Source: Fervidobacterium sp. UBA5837 (GTDB lineage Bacteria > Thermotogota > Thermotogae > Thermotogales > Fervidobacteriaceae). From it: a stretch of 64,000 nt of DNA. This document shows, in pieces, positions 17,596-24,864 of this stretch (the first letter of the stretch is position 1; every line of letters starts with the position of its first letter). Both the position numbers and the translations under genes were made by a program. The notes under the pieces are model-generated. The model worked only from the letters and a program-made list of their open reading frames with translations. It was not told where the DNA came from and did not search any database. The DNA lies in contig DJGV01000010.1 of NCBI GenBank assembly GCA_002432805.1, positions 127,571-191,570 of the forward strand, written 5' to 3'.

Positions 17596-18304
17596 TGTTA
17601 TCTTCAGAATTCTTCAAATCCAACACAATCGTCAATTCTCCACGCACATCGTCAAAATGTCCTAAAGCTTGTGAAACCGTTCCGATAAAGAGTTCTTCAT
17701 GTACCTTCGTCAACTCACGGGCAATGAAAATTCTATGGTCTCCAAGTATACTGAGAATATCATCCAGTGTTTTCCGCAACCTTTCGGGACTTTCAAAAAA
17801 CACTATCCTCTCTATCAATTCATCCTTTTCAAGTTTTCTCAACAGTCTTCTGCGATTCTTGTCCTTCGGCATGAAACCAATGAAATAGAATCTATTACCG
17901 CCGAAACCGCTAAGCGCGACTGCACTAGTTAATGCACTCGGCCCCGGTACTACTTCTACCCTTATTCCCTCTTTGTAACATCTCTCAATCAAATTCGCGC
18001 CCGGGTCTGAAATAACCGGCATGCCTGCATCGGAAACTTGAGCAACATTCTTTCCCATTTTCAGAAACTCACTGATTTTGTCCATCTTTCTTGTTGAATT
18101 GCGTTCATTGAATGAATCAATCGGTTTTGAAATTTCAAAGTGACTGAGAAGTTTTAATGTCCGTCTAGTATCTTCGGCAATTATAAAATCGACACTCTTC
18201 AATACCTCGAGTGCCCTTAGAGTAATATCGGACAAATTACCAATAGGTGTACCTACAACGTACAACGTGCCTCCAAGTATTCCTCCATTTGTCAACGTTT
18301 CCAT
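17570..18304 (-). CDS. rsmI: 16S rRNA (cytidine-1402-2'-O)-methyltransferase RsmI
   Basis: 244 residues; with RsmH, RsmI modifies C1402 in the ribosomal P site using SAM. The N-terminal GTLYVVGTPIGNLSDITLRALEVL is the family hallmark, followed by AEDTRRTLKLLSHFEI, VSDAGMPVISDPGANLIERC, VPGPSALTSAVALSGF and FFESPERLRKTLDDI. The tail lacks the long C-terminal domain of E. coli RsmI, as in many short homologues. The ATG at 18304 overlaps the lipoyl-transferase gene by 13 bases; a TTG ten or so codons later with GGAGG in front is a possible alternative. Confidence 0.95.
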   Translation of the reverse strand: METLTNGGILGGTLYVVGTPIGNLSDITLRALEVLKSVDFIIAEDTRRTLKLLSHFEISKPIDSFNERNSTRKMDKISEFLKMGKNVAQVSDAGMPVISDPGANLIERCYKEGIRVEVVPGPSALTSAVALSGFGGNRFYFIGFMPKDKNRRRLLRKLEKDELIERIVFFESPERLRKTLDDILSILGDHRIFIARELTKVHEELFIGTVSQALGHFDDVRGELTIVLDLKNSEDNNGEKDADY

Positions 18305-19032
18305 ACAAACATACCTACCATTCCATTTGCTTTACTAATTATTTCATCAGACTGCTCATCTTCTAGTTCCTTTGCGCTTCCAAAATACTTCTCGAAACTG
18401 GATTCTATGGCATAGACTATTTCGTCCATAGGCTTCTCAACGTAACTATACAATCCTATGAGTGGAATATCCAAATGTTTTGTACTCTTGAAACATTGCT
18501 TTATCTCGTCATGCGGTATAAGCACAATGGAACCATGCTGTAAAATGTACCTTTGAGCCCGAGTTTGCGCGCTACCTATCACTTTTATGTCATTTAGAGC
18601 AACTTCATAGATTGAAGGCACTTGGAAGCAAACACTACTCACAGGCTTTCTATGCCCTTCAACGATTTTTACCGGATACCCTATATCGTTCAAGCCATCG
18701 ACAATAATTCCAGAAAGTAAGTTGTATAGCTCAAGCACCTTCGTATCGAACAGATCATGCGTGCTTGGAATGATAACGGAATAAGTTAGCTCATCCCAAT
18801 GAAGAACAGCTCGACCACCGGATGGGCGGCGTACCACGTCAAAACCACTCTTTCTTATATAATCTTCATCTATATCAGCACCGTCCTGATGTTTTCCCAA
18901 AGACAAAGTTGGACGCTTCCAGGTATAAAATCGAAGGAAGACGTCATCTGTCAACTCACCGATAGCAACATCGATGGCCATATTCAACGCACCAGGATAA
19001 TCGTAAGTCTCCATATAAATCAAAGATATCAC
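18292..19032 (-). CDS. Lipoyl/octanoyl transferase family protein (LipM/LplA-like)
   Basis: 246 residues of the BPL/LplA/LipB fold. RRPSGGRAVLHWDELTYS (68-85) is the acyl-binding signature, and Lys150 in NDIKVIGSAQTR is the conserved lysine of the family. The segment SVCFQVPSIYEVAL has Cys135 at the place of the acyl-carrying Cys of Bacillus LipM, an octanoyltransferase acting on GcvH or E2 domains; LplA ligases lack it. So octanoyl transfer from ACP is more likely than ATP-driven lipoate ligation, but this needs a test. The C-terminus ANGMVGMFVWKR overlaps the rsmI start. Confidence 0.85.
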   Translation of the reverse strand: MISLIYMETYDYPGALNMAIDVAIGELTDDVFLRFYTWKRPTLSLGKHQDGADIDEDYIRKSGFDVVRRPSGGRAVLHWDELTYSVIIPSTHDLFDTKVLELYNLLSGIIVDGLNDIGYPVKIVEGHRKPVSSVCFQVPSIYEVALNDIKVIGSAQTRAQRYILQHGSIVLIPHDEIKQCFKSTKHLDIPLIGLYSYVEKPMDEIVYAIESSFEKYFGSAKELEDEQSDEIISKANGMVGMFVWKR

Positions 19033-19065
19033 CTTCTGAACTTGAGCTTACAAATTCAGATGCCT

Positions 19066-19689
19066 TCATCTCAATTTCTTCGTCAACAAGAAGATTGGAT
19101 TTGCAACTACAACTATTATAACCTTTATTACATATTGAGACAATATCATCGACCAAAGTCTTGGATAAACTCCGGTAAATGCAACAAATGTGAATACAAT
19201 CGTATCGAAAAGCTGCGCAATCAAAACTGAAACAAGATTTGCGACAAACTTACTCTTCAAAAGTTTAGAATTAAAGATATAGTAATTCAGAAATTGTGAT
19301 GCACCATATGCACAAAAACTCGCCAACGTAAATCGCCAGTTCATACCAAGCAGTAACCTGTATGCCTCTCCCCTATCGATCGACTCTGCAGGCATGAAAA
19401 ATCCCAACAACACCAAACCACTTGCAACTGCTTGTGCAAGAAATCCCATCCATATCAGATAACTTGAGTACTTTTTGTCGAGTATATCGGAAACCATATT
19501 TGAAAGTATGAAAGTAAACGTGTAGCTAAGTATCGACGCCGGAAATACGAAAACACCAATCTTGACGACCTTTGCAGCAATGACATTTGATACAACTATA
19601 CCGGTTACAAAGAGTGTTGTGAGAATCATCAACTTTCTCTCAACATCAGACTTTTCTGTATTGACTTGTGACGTACCAGACTTACTCAT
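19066..19689 (-). CDS. YhhQ-family queuosine-precursor transporter
   Basis: 207 residues, six membrane helices. The ATG at 19689 follows AAAGGAGAGG. YhhQ (VUT family, DUF165) takes up queuosine precursors such as preQ0/preQ1 through the cytoplasmic membrane. Seen: ILTTLFVTGIVVSNVIAAKVV, FPASILSYTFTFILSNMVSDI, the SFCAYGASQFLNYYIF helix and SVLIAQLFDTIVFTFVAF, all characteristic. First gene of the long minus-strand run; a TATAAT lies 86 bases upstream without an obvious -35. Confidence 0.88.
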   Translation of the reverse strand: MSKSGTSQVNTEKSDVERKLMILTTLFVTGIVVSNVIAAKVVKIGVFVFPASILSYTFTFILSNMVSDILDKKYSSYLIWMGFLAQAVASGLVLLGFFMPAESIDRGEAYRLLLGMNWRFTLASFCAYGASQFLNYYIFNSKLLKSKFVANLVSVLIAQLFDTIVFTFVAFTGVYPRLWSMILSQYVIKVIIVVVANPIFLLTKKLR

Positions 19690-20032
19690 CAATATTCCTC
19701 TCCTTTCAACATCTATTATGAACTCTATTCTTAATGCATAGATAGTTGCTCGTATTCAGTTTTCAAGGCAAGATATTATACTCTAAACGTCCTTCAAATG
19801 ATTTTTCTGGACACAAAATTTAGGGGAATTGTTACCTAATATTAACCATTTAACATAGCAATATGATATATAATATTGACCGTATTACTGACGTTTTTTG
19901 TACACTTAAGTAATCATGAGGATATAAATGGTTAATCTTTGATCATTTAAGTGCACAAAAGCACATCTGAACAGTGACATAACATCGATGAATAAATATA
20001 TTCCAACAAAAAAATTTCGGGGAGGGATTTGT
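19690..20032. other. Divergent intergenic region between yhhQ and speD
   Basis: 343 bases with no gene. It is very A+T rich and holds a perfect TATAAT on the minus strand at 19775-19780 (toward yhhQ), a TTGACC at 19876-19881 and TATAAT at 19869-19874 on the plus strand, the long imperfect hairpin at 19896-19960, and the speD ribosome site GGGGAGGG at 20019-20026. Confidence 0.6.
19896..19960 (+). promoter_or_regulatory. Long imperfect hairpin in the speD leader
   Basis: The arm TGTACACTTAAGTAATCA (19899-19916) faces TGATCATTTAAGTGCACA (19940-19957): 15 Watson-Crick pairs, one G-U and two A-C mismatches over 18 positions. Three further T-A pairs (19896-19898 with 19958-19960) extend it. The loop is 23 bases. 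It ends about 70 bases before the speD start codon. It could be an RNA control element for polyamine synthesis or a dyad operator; nothing in it matches a riboswitch I know. Confidence 0.5.
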
Positions 20033-20455
20033 ATGAAGAGTTTGGGAAGACATCTTATCGCTGAATTCTACGATTGCGACAGAGAAAGACTTGACGAAGT
20101 TGACGCAATCGAGTTTCACATGAAGCAAGCAGCATACGAAGCTGGTGCAACGATAGTTGATACCTCTTTTCACCGATTCCTTCCCTACGGGGTGAGTGGA
20201 GTTGTGGTTATAAGCGAATCGCATCTCACAATTCATACTTGGCCGGAATATGGATATGCGGCAGTTGATCTATTCACTTGCGGAGAACATGTAGATCCTT
20301 GGAAAGCGTTTTCTTATTTGAAGAAGTATTTCAATTCCCAAAGGGCACACGTTGTTGAACACCTCAGAGGAATTTACGACGAAATAGGCATCCCGGAAAA
20401 CTCGCCTCATAAGCCATCTGTAGGTGACTTCGAGAAGTTTGTGAGAGCTCTCTGA
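20033..20455 (+). CDS. speD: S-adenosylmethionine decarboxylase proenzyme (prokaryotic class)
   Basis: 140 residues from ATG 20033, which has GGGGAGGG in front; an in-frame ATG at 19988 lacks a site and lies near the leader hairpin. SpeD self-cleaves and turns a Ser into a pyruvoyl group, then decarboxylates SAM to give the aminopropyl donor for spermidine. The cleavage site is SESHLTIHTWPE with Glu62-Ser63; His68 and Cys83 (FTCGEH) are at the positions known from the Thermotoga enzyme. It is first in an operon with speE, 40 bases downstream. Confidence 0.97.
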   Translation: MKSLGRHLIAEFYDCDRERLDEVDAIEFHMKQAAYEAGATIVDTSFHRFLPYGVSGVVVISESHLTIHTWPEYGYAAVDLFTCGEHVDPWKAFSYLKKYFNSQRAHVVEHLRGIYDEIGIPENSPHKPSVGDFEKFVRAL

Positions 20456-20495
20456 CCTGTAAATCTATAGAAGAGATACCAAAGGAGGAATTGCC

Positions 20496-21371
20496 ATGGT
20501 AGAAAAAGAATTGAATATAGGACGGCATATGTTGTACACTGAATGGTACTCGAGAGACGTTGGCGGACTATTCATGAAGATTAATAAGCATGTTTATGCT
20601 GCTCAAAGTGCGTATCAGAGAATAGATATATTCGATTCACCATTCTACGGTCGAGTCTTTTCGTTGGATGGTATAACAATGACAACTGAAAGAGATGAAT
20701 TTATGTATCACGAAATGCTCGTCCATGTGCCGATGTTTATGCATCCAAATCCGAGAAAAGTGCTTGTAATAGGTGGTGGAGATGGTGGAAGTATCAGAGA
20801 GATCTTGAAGCATCCGTCTGTCGAAAGAGCTGTATTGTGCGAGATCGATGAAACGGTAGTTAAAGCGGCTATGGAACACCTGCCATACACGGGCAGTAGA
20901 TTGAACGATCCAAAAGTAGAATTGTTGTACGAAGATGGTGCAAAATTCGTAAGGCAGTTTAAAGAAGAGTTCGATGCGATAATAATTGACTCGACTGACC
21001 CGACAGCGGGAGAAGGCGGTCAGTTGTTTACCGTAGATTTCTACAAAGCTTGCAGCGAGGCACTTAAGGAGGATGGAATACTAAGTGCACAGACTGAAGG
21101 TATAATGTATGATTATGAGTGGGGAACAACCGCTTATAGGCGAATAAAAGAAGCATTTCCACTAGTTAGGCTTTATTTGGGATTCATGCCAACATACCCA
21201 GGCGGTATGTGGTCATATACGTACGCTTCAAAATCAGGCCTTGATCCAATAGAGTCATTTGATGTTGATAGAGTAAGAAATTTCAAAGAACCACTCAGGT
21301 ATTACAACGAAGAAATACACAAGGCAGCATTTGCATTACCAAACTTTGTTAAAAAGCTCATAGAAGAATAA
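20496..21371 (+). CDS. speE: Polyamine aminopropyltransferase (spermidine synthase)
   Basis: 291 residues; transfers the aminopropyl group of decarboxylated SAM to putrescine or a longer amine. AAAGGAGG lies before the ATG. Seen: YQRIDIFDSPFYGRVFSLDG, MYHEMLVHVPMF, the SAM-loop VIGGGDGGSIREILKHPSVE, LCEIDETVV and the catalytic IIDSTDPTAGEGGQLFTVDFY, then QTEG and FMPTYPGGMWSYTYASK. These match the Thermotoga enzyme, which accepts several amines. A terminator at 21394-21419 closes the speD-speE operon. Confidence 0.97.
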   Translation: MVEKELNIGRHMLYTEWYSRDVGGLFMKINKHVYAAQSAYQRIDIFDSPFYGRVFSLDGITMTTERDEFMYHEMLVHVPMFMHPNPRKVLVIGGGDGGSIREILKHPSVERAVLCEIDETVVKAAMEHLPYTGSRLNDPKVELLYEDGAKFVRQFKEEFDAIIIDSTDPTAGEGGQLFTVDFYKACSEALKEDGILSAQTEGIMYDYEWGTTAYRRIKEAFPLVRLYLGFMPTYPGGMWSYTYASKSGLDPIESFDVDRVRNFKEPLRYYNEEIHKAAFALPNFVKKLIEE

Positions 21372-21393
21372 TCAACAAATAGTTCACAAATTG

Positions 21394-21419
21394 GCGGCAG
21401 GAAAGCACTGCCGCTTTTT
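21394..21419 (+). terminator. Terminator of speD-speE
   Basis: Perfect 7-bp stem GCGGCAG / CTGCCGC, 7-base loop, then five T, 23 bases after the speE stop. Confidence 0.9.
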
Positions 21420-21522
21420 GTATTTATTCTTGTTTCTCTCCTAATTTCAACAAGAGTTTTGACACAGAACGGCAATTTTATGATAAGATATAAAGAGAAG
21501 TGCACTAGTTTGAAGGGAGGTA

Positions 21523-21600
21523 ATGGTGCAGACTGTAAGCTGTTGCGCCATTGAAAATTATGAAACTCGGTACAAAGATAAAAAGGCTTCGAGTTGCTAG
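21523..21600 (+). CDS. Possible 25-residue leader peptide overlapping the regulator start
   Basis: The only strong ribosome site here (GGGAGGTA) points to ATG 21523, which opens a 25-codon frame ending at TAG 21598-21600. Its product would begin MVQTVSCCAI and hold three Cys. It runs in a different frame from the XRE-cupin gene and overlaps its first 40 or so bases, while that gene's own start has no ribosome site. This may be translational coupling, or a missing base in the sequence. Confidence 0.3.
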   Translation: MVQTVSCCAIENYETRYKDKKASSC

Positions 21601-22087
21601 AAATTACACACAAGAAGAACTTGCCGACAGATGTGACCTTTCCAGAAGTTTCATCTCGCAACTTGAAAGTGACAAAGTCTCTCCATCTGTTGAAACGCTT
21701 GAAAGGATATTGAGGGTGTTGGGTACAGACCTTCAACACTTTTTCTCAGATGAACCGAAAAAGATAATATTCAAGAAAACAGAGAGAGTCCCGATGTACG
21801 AATTGCCAAAAGGTGTGAAAATGGAGATACTCATGGATGCGATAGAAGACAAAGAATTGGATGCAAAGATCGTTGAATTAGAACCAGGTGCTCAAACTGA
21901 TCAAGAAGACTACCATGATGGTGACGAATTTGGTTACGTAGTAGAAGGTTCAGTCGATGTCTACCTCGATGGAAAAAAGTATCACGCAGCGGAAGGCGAT
22001 TGTTTCTATTATTCAGCAGATTGCATACACTACTTGAGAAATCCAGGGAAGGAAAAGGCAACAGTACTCTGGATACAAACTGTTTAG
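21560..22087 (+). CDS. XRE-cupin transcriptional regulator
   Basis: 175 residues from ATG 21560 (TTG 21551 also possible; neither has a ribosome site). The N-terminal domain is a classic XRE helix-turn-helix: GTKIKRLRVARNYTQEELADRCDLSRSFISQLESDKVSPSVETL, split by turns. From about residue 100 a cupin_2 barrel follows (EDYHDGDEFGYVVEGSVDVYLDG, AEGDCFYYSADCIHYLRNPG) with possible metal ligands His, Glu and His. Such regulators sense small molecules; PuuR of E. coli controls putrescine use. Its position 180 bases after speE suggests a polyamine-related role (inference). Confidence 0.85.
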   Translation: MKLGTKIKRLRVARNYTQEELADRCDLSRSFISQLESDKVSPSVETLERILRVLGTDLQHFFSDEPKKIIFKKTERVPMYELPKGVKMEILMDAIEDKELDAKIVELEPGAQTDQEDYHDGDEFGYVVEGSVDVYLDGKKYHAAEGDCFYYSADCIHYLRNPGKEKATVLWIQTV

Positions 22088-22138
22088 TATAACTCGACAT
22101 TGACTAATTGATATTTGATAGATGCTTGCTTATATCAC

Positions 22139-22169
22139 AAAAGTGGTGCTCTTGGAAGCACCACTTTTT
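22139..22169. terminator. Bidirectional terminator between the regulator and the AhpD-like gene
   Basis: Perfect stem AAAGTGGTGCT / AGCACCACTTT with a 6-base loop; five T follow on the plus strand and four on the minus strand. It separates two convergent genes. Confidence 0.88.
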
Positions 22170-22206
22170 GCCCAACAAGTTCGAATATACTAGTTGTATT
22201 CGTAAC

Positions 22207-22545
22207 TTATTTATTCAAGAACTCTTTCATGATATCGTAGGCCTTTATACCGTACATCAAAGAAGGTCCTCCACCCATTGCTACTGCAACTTTTATTGCT
22301 TCCAAAATATCTCCCTCATCTGCACCTGCCTTTATTACTGCATCCATGTGCCAAAGTATACAAGGTTCGCATCTGACTGCAATTGCTATACCGAGTGTTA
22401 TGAGTTCCTTCGTCTTTTCATCAAGTTTTGCTGTTTTTTCTGCTGCTCCAACGTACTCTGTAAACTTAGAAACCTCCGGTGCTTTTCCAATTAATTCTTT
22501 CAAGTCACCTTTCAAACTTGCCAATTCATCCTTATAGTTCTCCAT
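22207..22545 (-). CDS. Carboxymuconolactone decarboxylase/AhpD-like protein
   Basis: 112 residues, all-helical. The CxxC...H motif CEPCILWHMDAVIKAGADEGDI (66 onward) is that of AhpD-like alkylhydroperoxidases, where the two Cys form the redox pair and the His relays protons. KTKELITLGIAIAVRCEPC and EAIKVAVAMGGGPSLMYG complete the CMD fold. Likely a thiol-dependent peroxidase or disulfide carrier in an anaerobe's oxygen defence (inference). AGGAGG precedes the ATG. A consensus promoter and a palindrome lie directly upstream. Confidence 0.88.
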   Translation of the reverse strand: MENYKDELASLKGDLKELIGKAPEVSKFTEYVGAAEKTAKLDEKTKELITLGIAIAVRCEPCILWHMDAVIKAGADEGDILEAIKVAVAMGGGPSLMYGIKAYDIMKEFLNK

Positions 22546-22596
22546 GATATCGCCTCCTCAGTGTTTTCTTTTACACTATTCCTAATTCTTAAATTG

Positions 22597-22622
22597 ATAG
22601 TGATTTTATTCACAATCACTAT
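22597..22622 (-). promoter_or_regulatory. Operator-like palindrome at the transcription start
   Basis: Perfect 9-bp inverted repeat ATAGTGATT - 8 bases - AATCACTAT, placed from about +3 to +30 relative to the promoter above, where a bound repressor would block initiation or escape. The protein is unknown; Fur/PerR, Rex or CRP/FNR-type regulators are candidates. Confidence 0.65.
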
Positions 22623-22626
22623 TATT

Positions 22627-22655
22627 ATGATATCACCACTAATTGTATTTGTCAA
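22627..22655 (-). promoter_or_regulatory. Promoter of the AhpD-like gene
   Basis: Minus strand: perfect -35 TTGACA (22650-22655), 17-bp spacer, -10 TATCAT (22627-22632), about 80 bases before the start codon. Confidence 0.8.
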
Positions 22656-22798
22656 GGCTAATTATTTTTATGAATGTAAGTGTGCAATTATCACATCAAT
22701 CACCTACAAGACATGTAATGTAGCATGAAGAGTTCTAATAAAAAGGGTATGACGATACTCTGATAAACGAGGAAGGTACATTGCAGAGAGCCGTGTGT

Positions 22799-23797
22799 TC
22801 AGTGATTGTCAAGTTGCATAGTAACAAATCCCTTTATGACACTCGACATGGTTGATATGATCTTGTATGTTTCGTTGATTAGGTTGTCCAATTTTCCTTG
22901 TTGAGCCAATTTTGCAAAGTCCTCCATAGATAGTGCGGAACTATATAAGGCATCACCAAATAAAGATTTGATCATATCATGTACTTTGAAGAATTCACTG
23001 TGGGAGTACATGTAGGCCTCTTTGATGAGTTGTTCATACGAAGAAAAGTATATAGGTTTTGCATTCGATATTATACTTTCCAATCTATCCCCATCGTACA
23101 ATATCAAATAGGTCATTATGTCATCATAAGCAGCATGTGCGTTTTGCAAGAGTATTCTGATATTCTTATCAAAAGGATAACGTACTAACTCCCAAACAGT
23201 GCCGGGTCTCGTGTGGTATGGCTGCATCAAGTCCTCCAAATAATGGAGTGCATAGCCAAGATACCTTAATCCCCAATACTCGTTGCCTACCTTCAAGAGT
23301 TCCGATGACTTCTTAGCAAAGTAAAGGAACGATTGGTCTCCTTCAAATACTTCGATAGGTCTCACCTTTATCTTGCTGTGTCGCAAAGCTTGACTATCTC
23401 CAAGAAAGGTGTCTTGAATCCAAGAAACATCTTTCAAGTGATCGATTCCAATGTCTGGAAAACTGCTGTATAGTGATACAATCTGCCAAGCAGGAAGCTG
23501 TCCGTCAACTGATGAATTGTTCAAAAAACCATATTTATTCACCAGTTCATCGTCAATCAGTCTCGTACCAGTCAGTCCAGATATGTCTTCGAGAAGATAT
23601 TCTTTCAGCTTACCTCTCTGATTGTATACTCTTTCCTCTTCAAAATCTCTTGGGCGTATTTTCACAAAGAAATCCAGATCAACCTCCGAATGTTCCATAA
23701 CTAGAAACGTATAAACCGAATGACCTGACCAAGGAAAAATCAGGGTTGAAAAGGATAAAATCATGATAAGAACTGTTCTCAGTCTAATGATAACCAT
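22799..23797 (-). CDS. Secreted zinc-dependent phospholipase C/P1-nuclease-like protein
   Basis: About 332 residues. A signal peptide (roughly 1-22) ends in FP before WSGHSVYTF, so the mature protein would begin with Trp, whose free N-terminus binds zinc in Bacillus phospholipase C and P1 nuclease. Further ligands of that fold are visible: RHSKIKVRP, the H-x3-D block GYALHYLEDLMQPYHT, and NAHAAYDDIMTY. Zn-dependent phospholipases of this family hydrolyse phospholipids outside the cell. The gene is monocistronic, with a palindrome TACCA-AAA-TGGTA about 95 bases upstream. ATG 23797 lies too close to AAAGGTG for an ideal start, so the N-terminus is uncertain. Confidence 0.78.
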   Translation of the reverse strand: MVIIRLRTVLIMILSFSTLIFPWSGHSVYTFLVMEHSEVDLDFFVKIRPRDFEEERVYNQRGKLKEYLLEDISGLTGTRLIDDELVNKYGFLNNSSVDGQLPAWQIVSLYSSFPDIGIDHLKDVSWIQDTFLGDSQALRHSKIKVRPIEVFEGDQSFLYFAKKSSELLKVGNEYWGLRYLGYALHYLEDLMQPYHTRPGTVWELVRYPFDKNIRILLQNAHAAYDDIMTYLILYDGDRLESIISNAKPIYFSSYEQLIKEAYMYSHSEFFKVHDMIKSLFGDALYSSALSMEDFAKLAQQGKLDNLINETYKIISTMSSVIKGFVTMQLDNH

Positions 23798-23892
23798 CAC
23801 CTTTCAAGACAGTAATTGTTTAGAACTCGATAATGTTTAGACCAAGAGTTTCAATGAAAGTTCTATGTTCAACGAAAATAATAAAAAAGGTC

Positions 23893-23905
23893 TACCAAAA
23901 TGGTA
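23893..23905. repeat. Palindrome TACCA-AAA-TGGTA (copy 1)
   Basis: 13-bp palindrome about 95 bases upstream of the phospholipase-like gene, in an operator-like place. The same 13 bases occur inside a longer palindrome at 30442-30462. Confidence 0.5.
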
Positions 23906-23954
23906 CCCAATCCTTATAACCATTTTATGAATGTAGAACACAACGATGATGATT

Positions 23955-24571
23955 TCAAGGCTTCGACTTATTGTTAACTATAATACCAAGAACAGTTCCA
24001 CCGGAGGTAACAATTTGATGGTTTATACGGACAAGATCAAGTTTCAAGCTTTCATTAGGTTTCACAACGAGAACAAAGCCATCAACAATCTTGGCTAACA
24101 GCAATGTTTCCAAAGCACCGTTTATTGGAGCAGTGTCAACGATTACTCTGTCATATTTGTTGGCTAAAGATTTCAAAAATTCAGCTATTCTTGGATTATT
24201 AAAAACAAGAACAGAGTTATCTATTTTGGAACCTGCAGTTATAACATCTAAACCGTCTGTTAGATTCCTAATGATAATTTCAAGCTCCATATTTTTTAGA
24301 ATGGCATCCGAATTTCTGTTGTAATATCAGCACTTGAACCACCCAAGCCAGATATTCCTAGCAAAGACTGACTCAAACTTATACCCGAAGATTGTGATGT
24401 GGAAATTTTTAGTCTTGCTGTAGCACTGTAAACGGGCTTTGCAATGAATATATATACAACCGTTATTGCCACAGTTAAAACGAGGGCGATGAAAAAAATA
24501 TTAACTCTTCTCTTAAAGATAGTGAATATATCTTCTAACGTTAGTTCTTGAGATTTTTCGTCTGTACTCAT
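23955..24571 (-). pseudogene. Remnant of a Wzz/BY-kinase polysaccharide co-polymerase gene
   Basis: Two pieces in different frames. The 5' piece (24296-24571, 91 codons, ATG after AGGAG) is the N-terminus of a Wzz-type chain-length protein: LTLEDIFTIFKRRVNIFF, a membrane helix, AKPVYSATARLKIS, then SADITTEI, where the family normally continues with a long coiled domain. The 3' piece (23955 to about 24312) is the last third of a bacterial tyrosine kinase (CpsD/CapB type): GLDVITAGSKI, LANKYDRVIVDTAP (Walker B-like), VDGFVLVVKP. The coiled domain, second helix and Walker A loop are missing and the junction shifts the frame. An internal deletion of several hundred codons explains this. The intact promoter is still in place. 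Confidence 0.82.
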
Positions 24572-24610
24572 AACCTTGATTCTCCTACAAAAAAGTTTCT
24601 ATTTTTTTAA

Positions 24611-24639
24611 ATTATACAATGGATAATTTGATAATTCAA
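24611..24639 (-). promoter_or_regulatory. Promoter of the Wzz/BY-kinase remnant
   Basis: Minus strand: TTGAAT (24634-24639), 17 bp, perfect TATAAT (24611-24616), 40 bases before the start codon. Confidence 0.7.
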
Positions 24640-24804
24640 TGCTTTGATTCTTCAGTTCTCTTGATAAGAAGATAATTTCATAGACATTATCCAGTGCTCT
24701 ACCTTAAGCTAGATACATGAATAATTTGAAAAGCGGTGTCAATGTTCTGAAAATTACGTATAATGCGAAAAAATAATCGTTTTCTGCTTATTTGTAAGTA
24801 TTAC

Positions 24805-24834
24805 TTGACTTGACATATCAAATTTTAGTATAAT
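24805..24834 (+). promoter_or_regulatory. Promoter of the Opp/Dpp-type operon
   Basis: TTGACT (24805-24810), 18 bp, perfect TATAAT (24829-24834); the start codon follows 30 bases later. A second TTGACA at 24810 would give only a 13-bp spacer. Confidence 0.72.
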
Positions 24835-24864
24835 AAGTAAACTTCTTAAAAGGGGGTATCGAGT

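Noticed and set aside
19775..19780. Minus-strand TATAAT as promoter of the long housekeeping run.
   Set aside because: No -35 within 15-19 bases and no TG extension; too weak for a separate entry.
22108..22494. 128-codon plus-strand frame.
   Set aside because: Antisense to the AhpD-like gene, very Cys/Phe/Tyr rich, no ribosome site.
22598..22615. Rex-box-like string before the AhpD-like gene.
   Set aside because: Two of 14 conserved positions differ and a perfect, differently centred palindrome explains the sequence better; kept only as an alternative.
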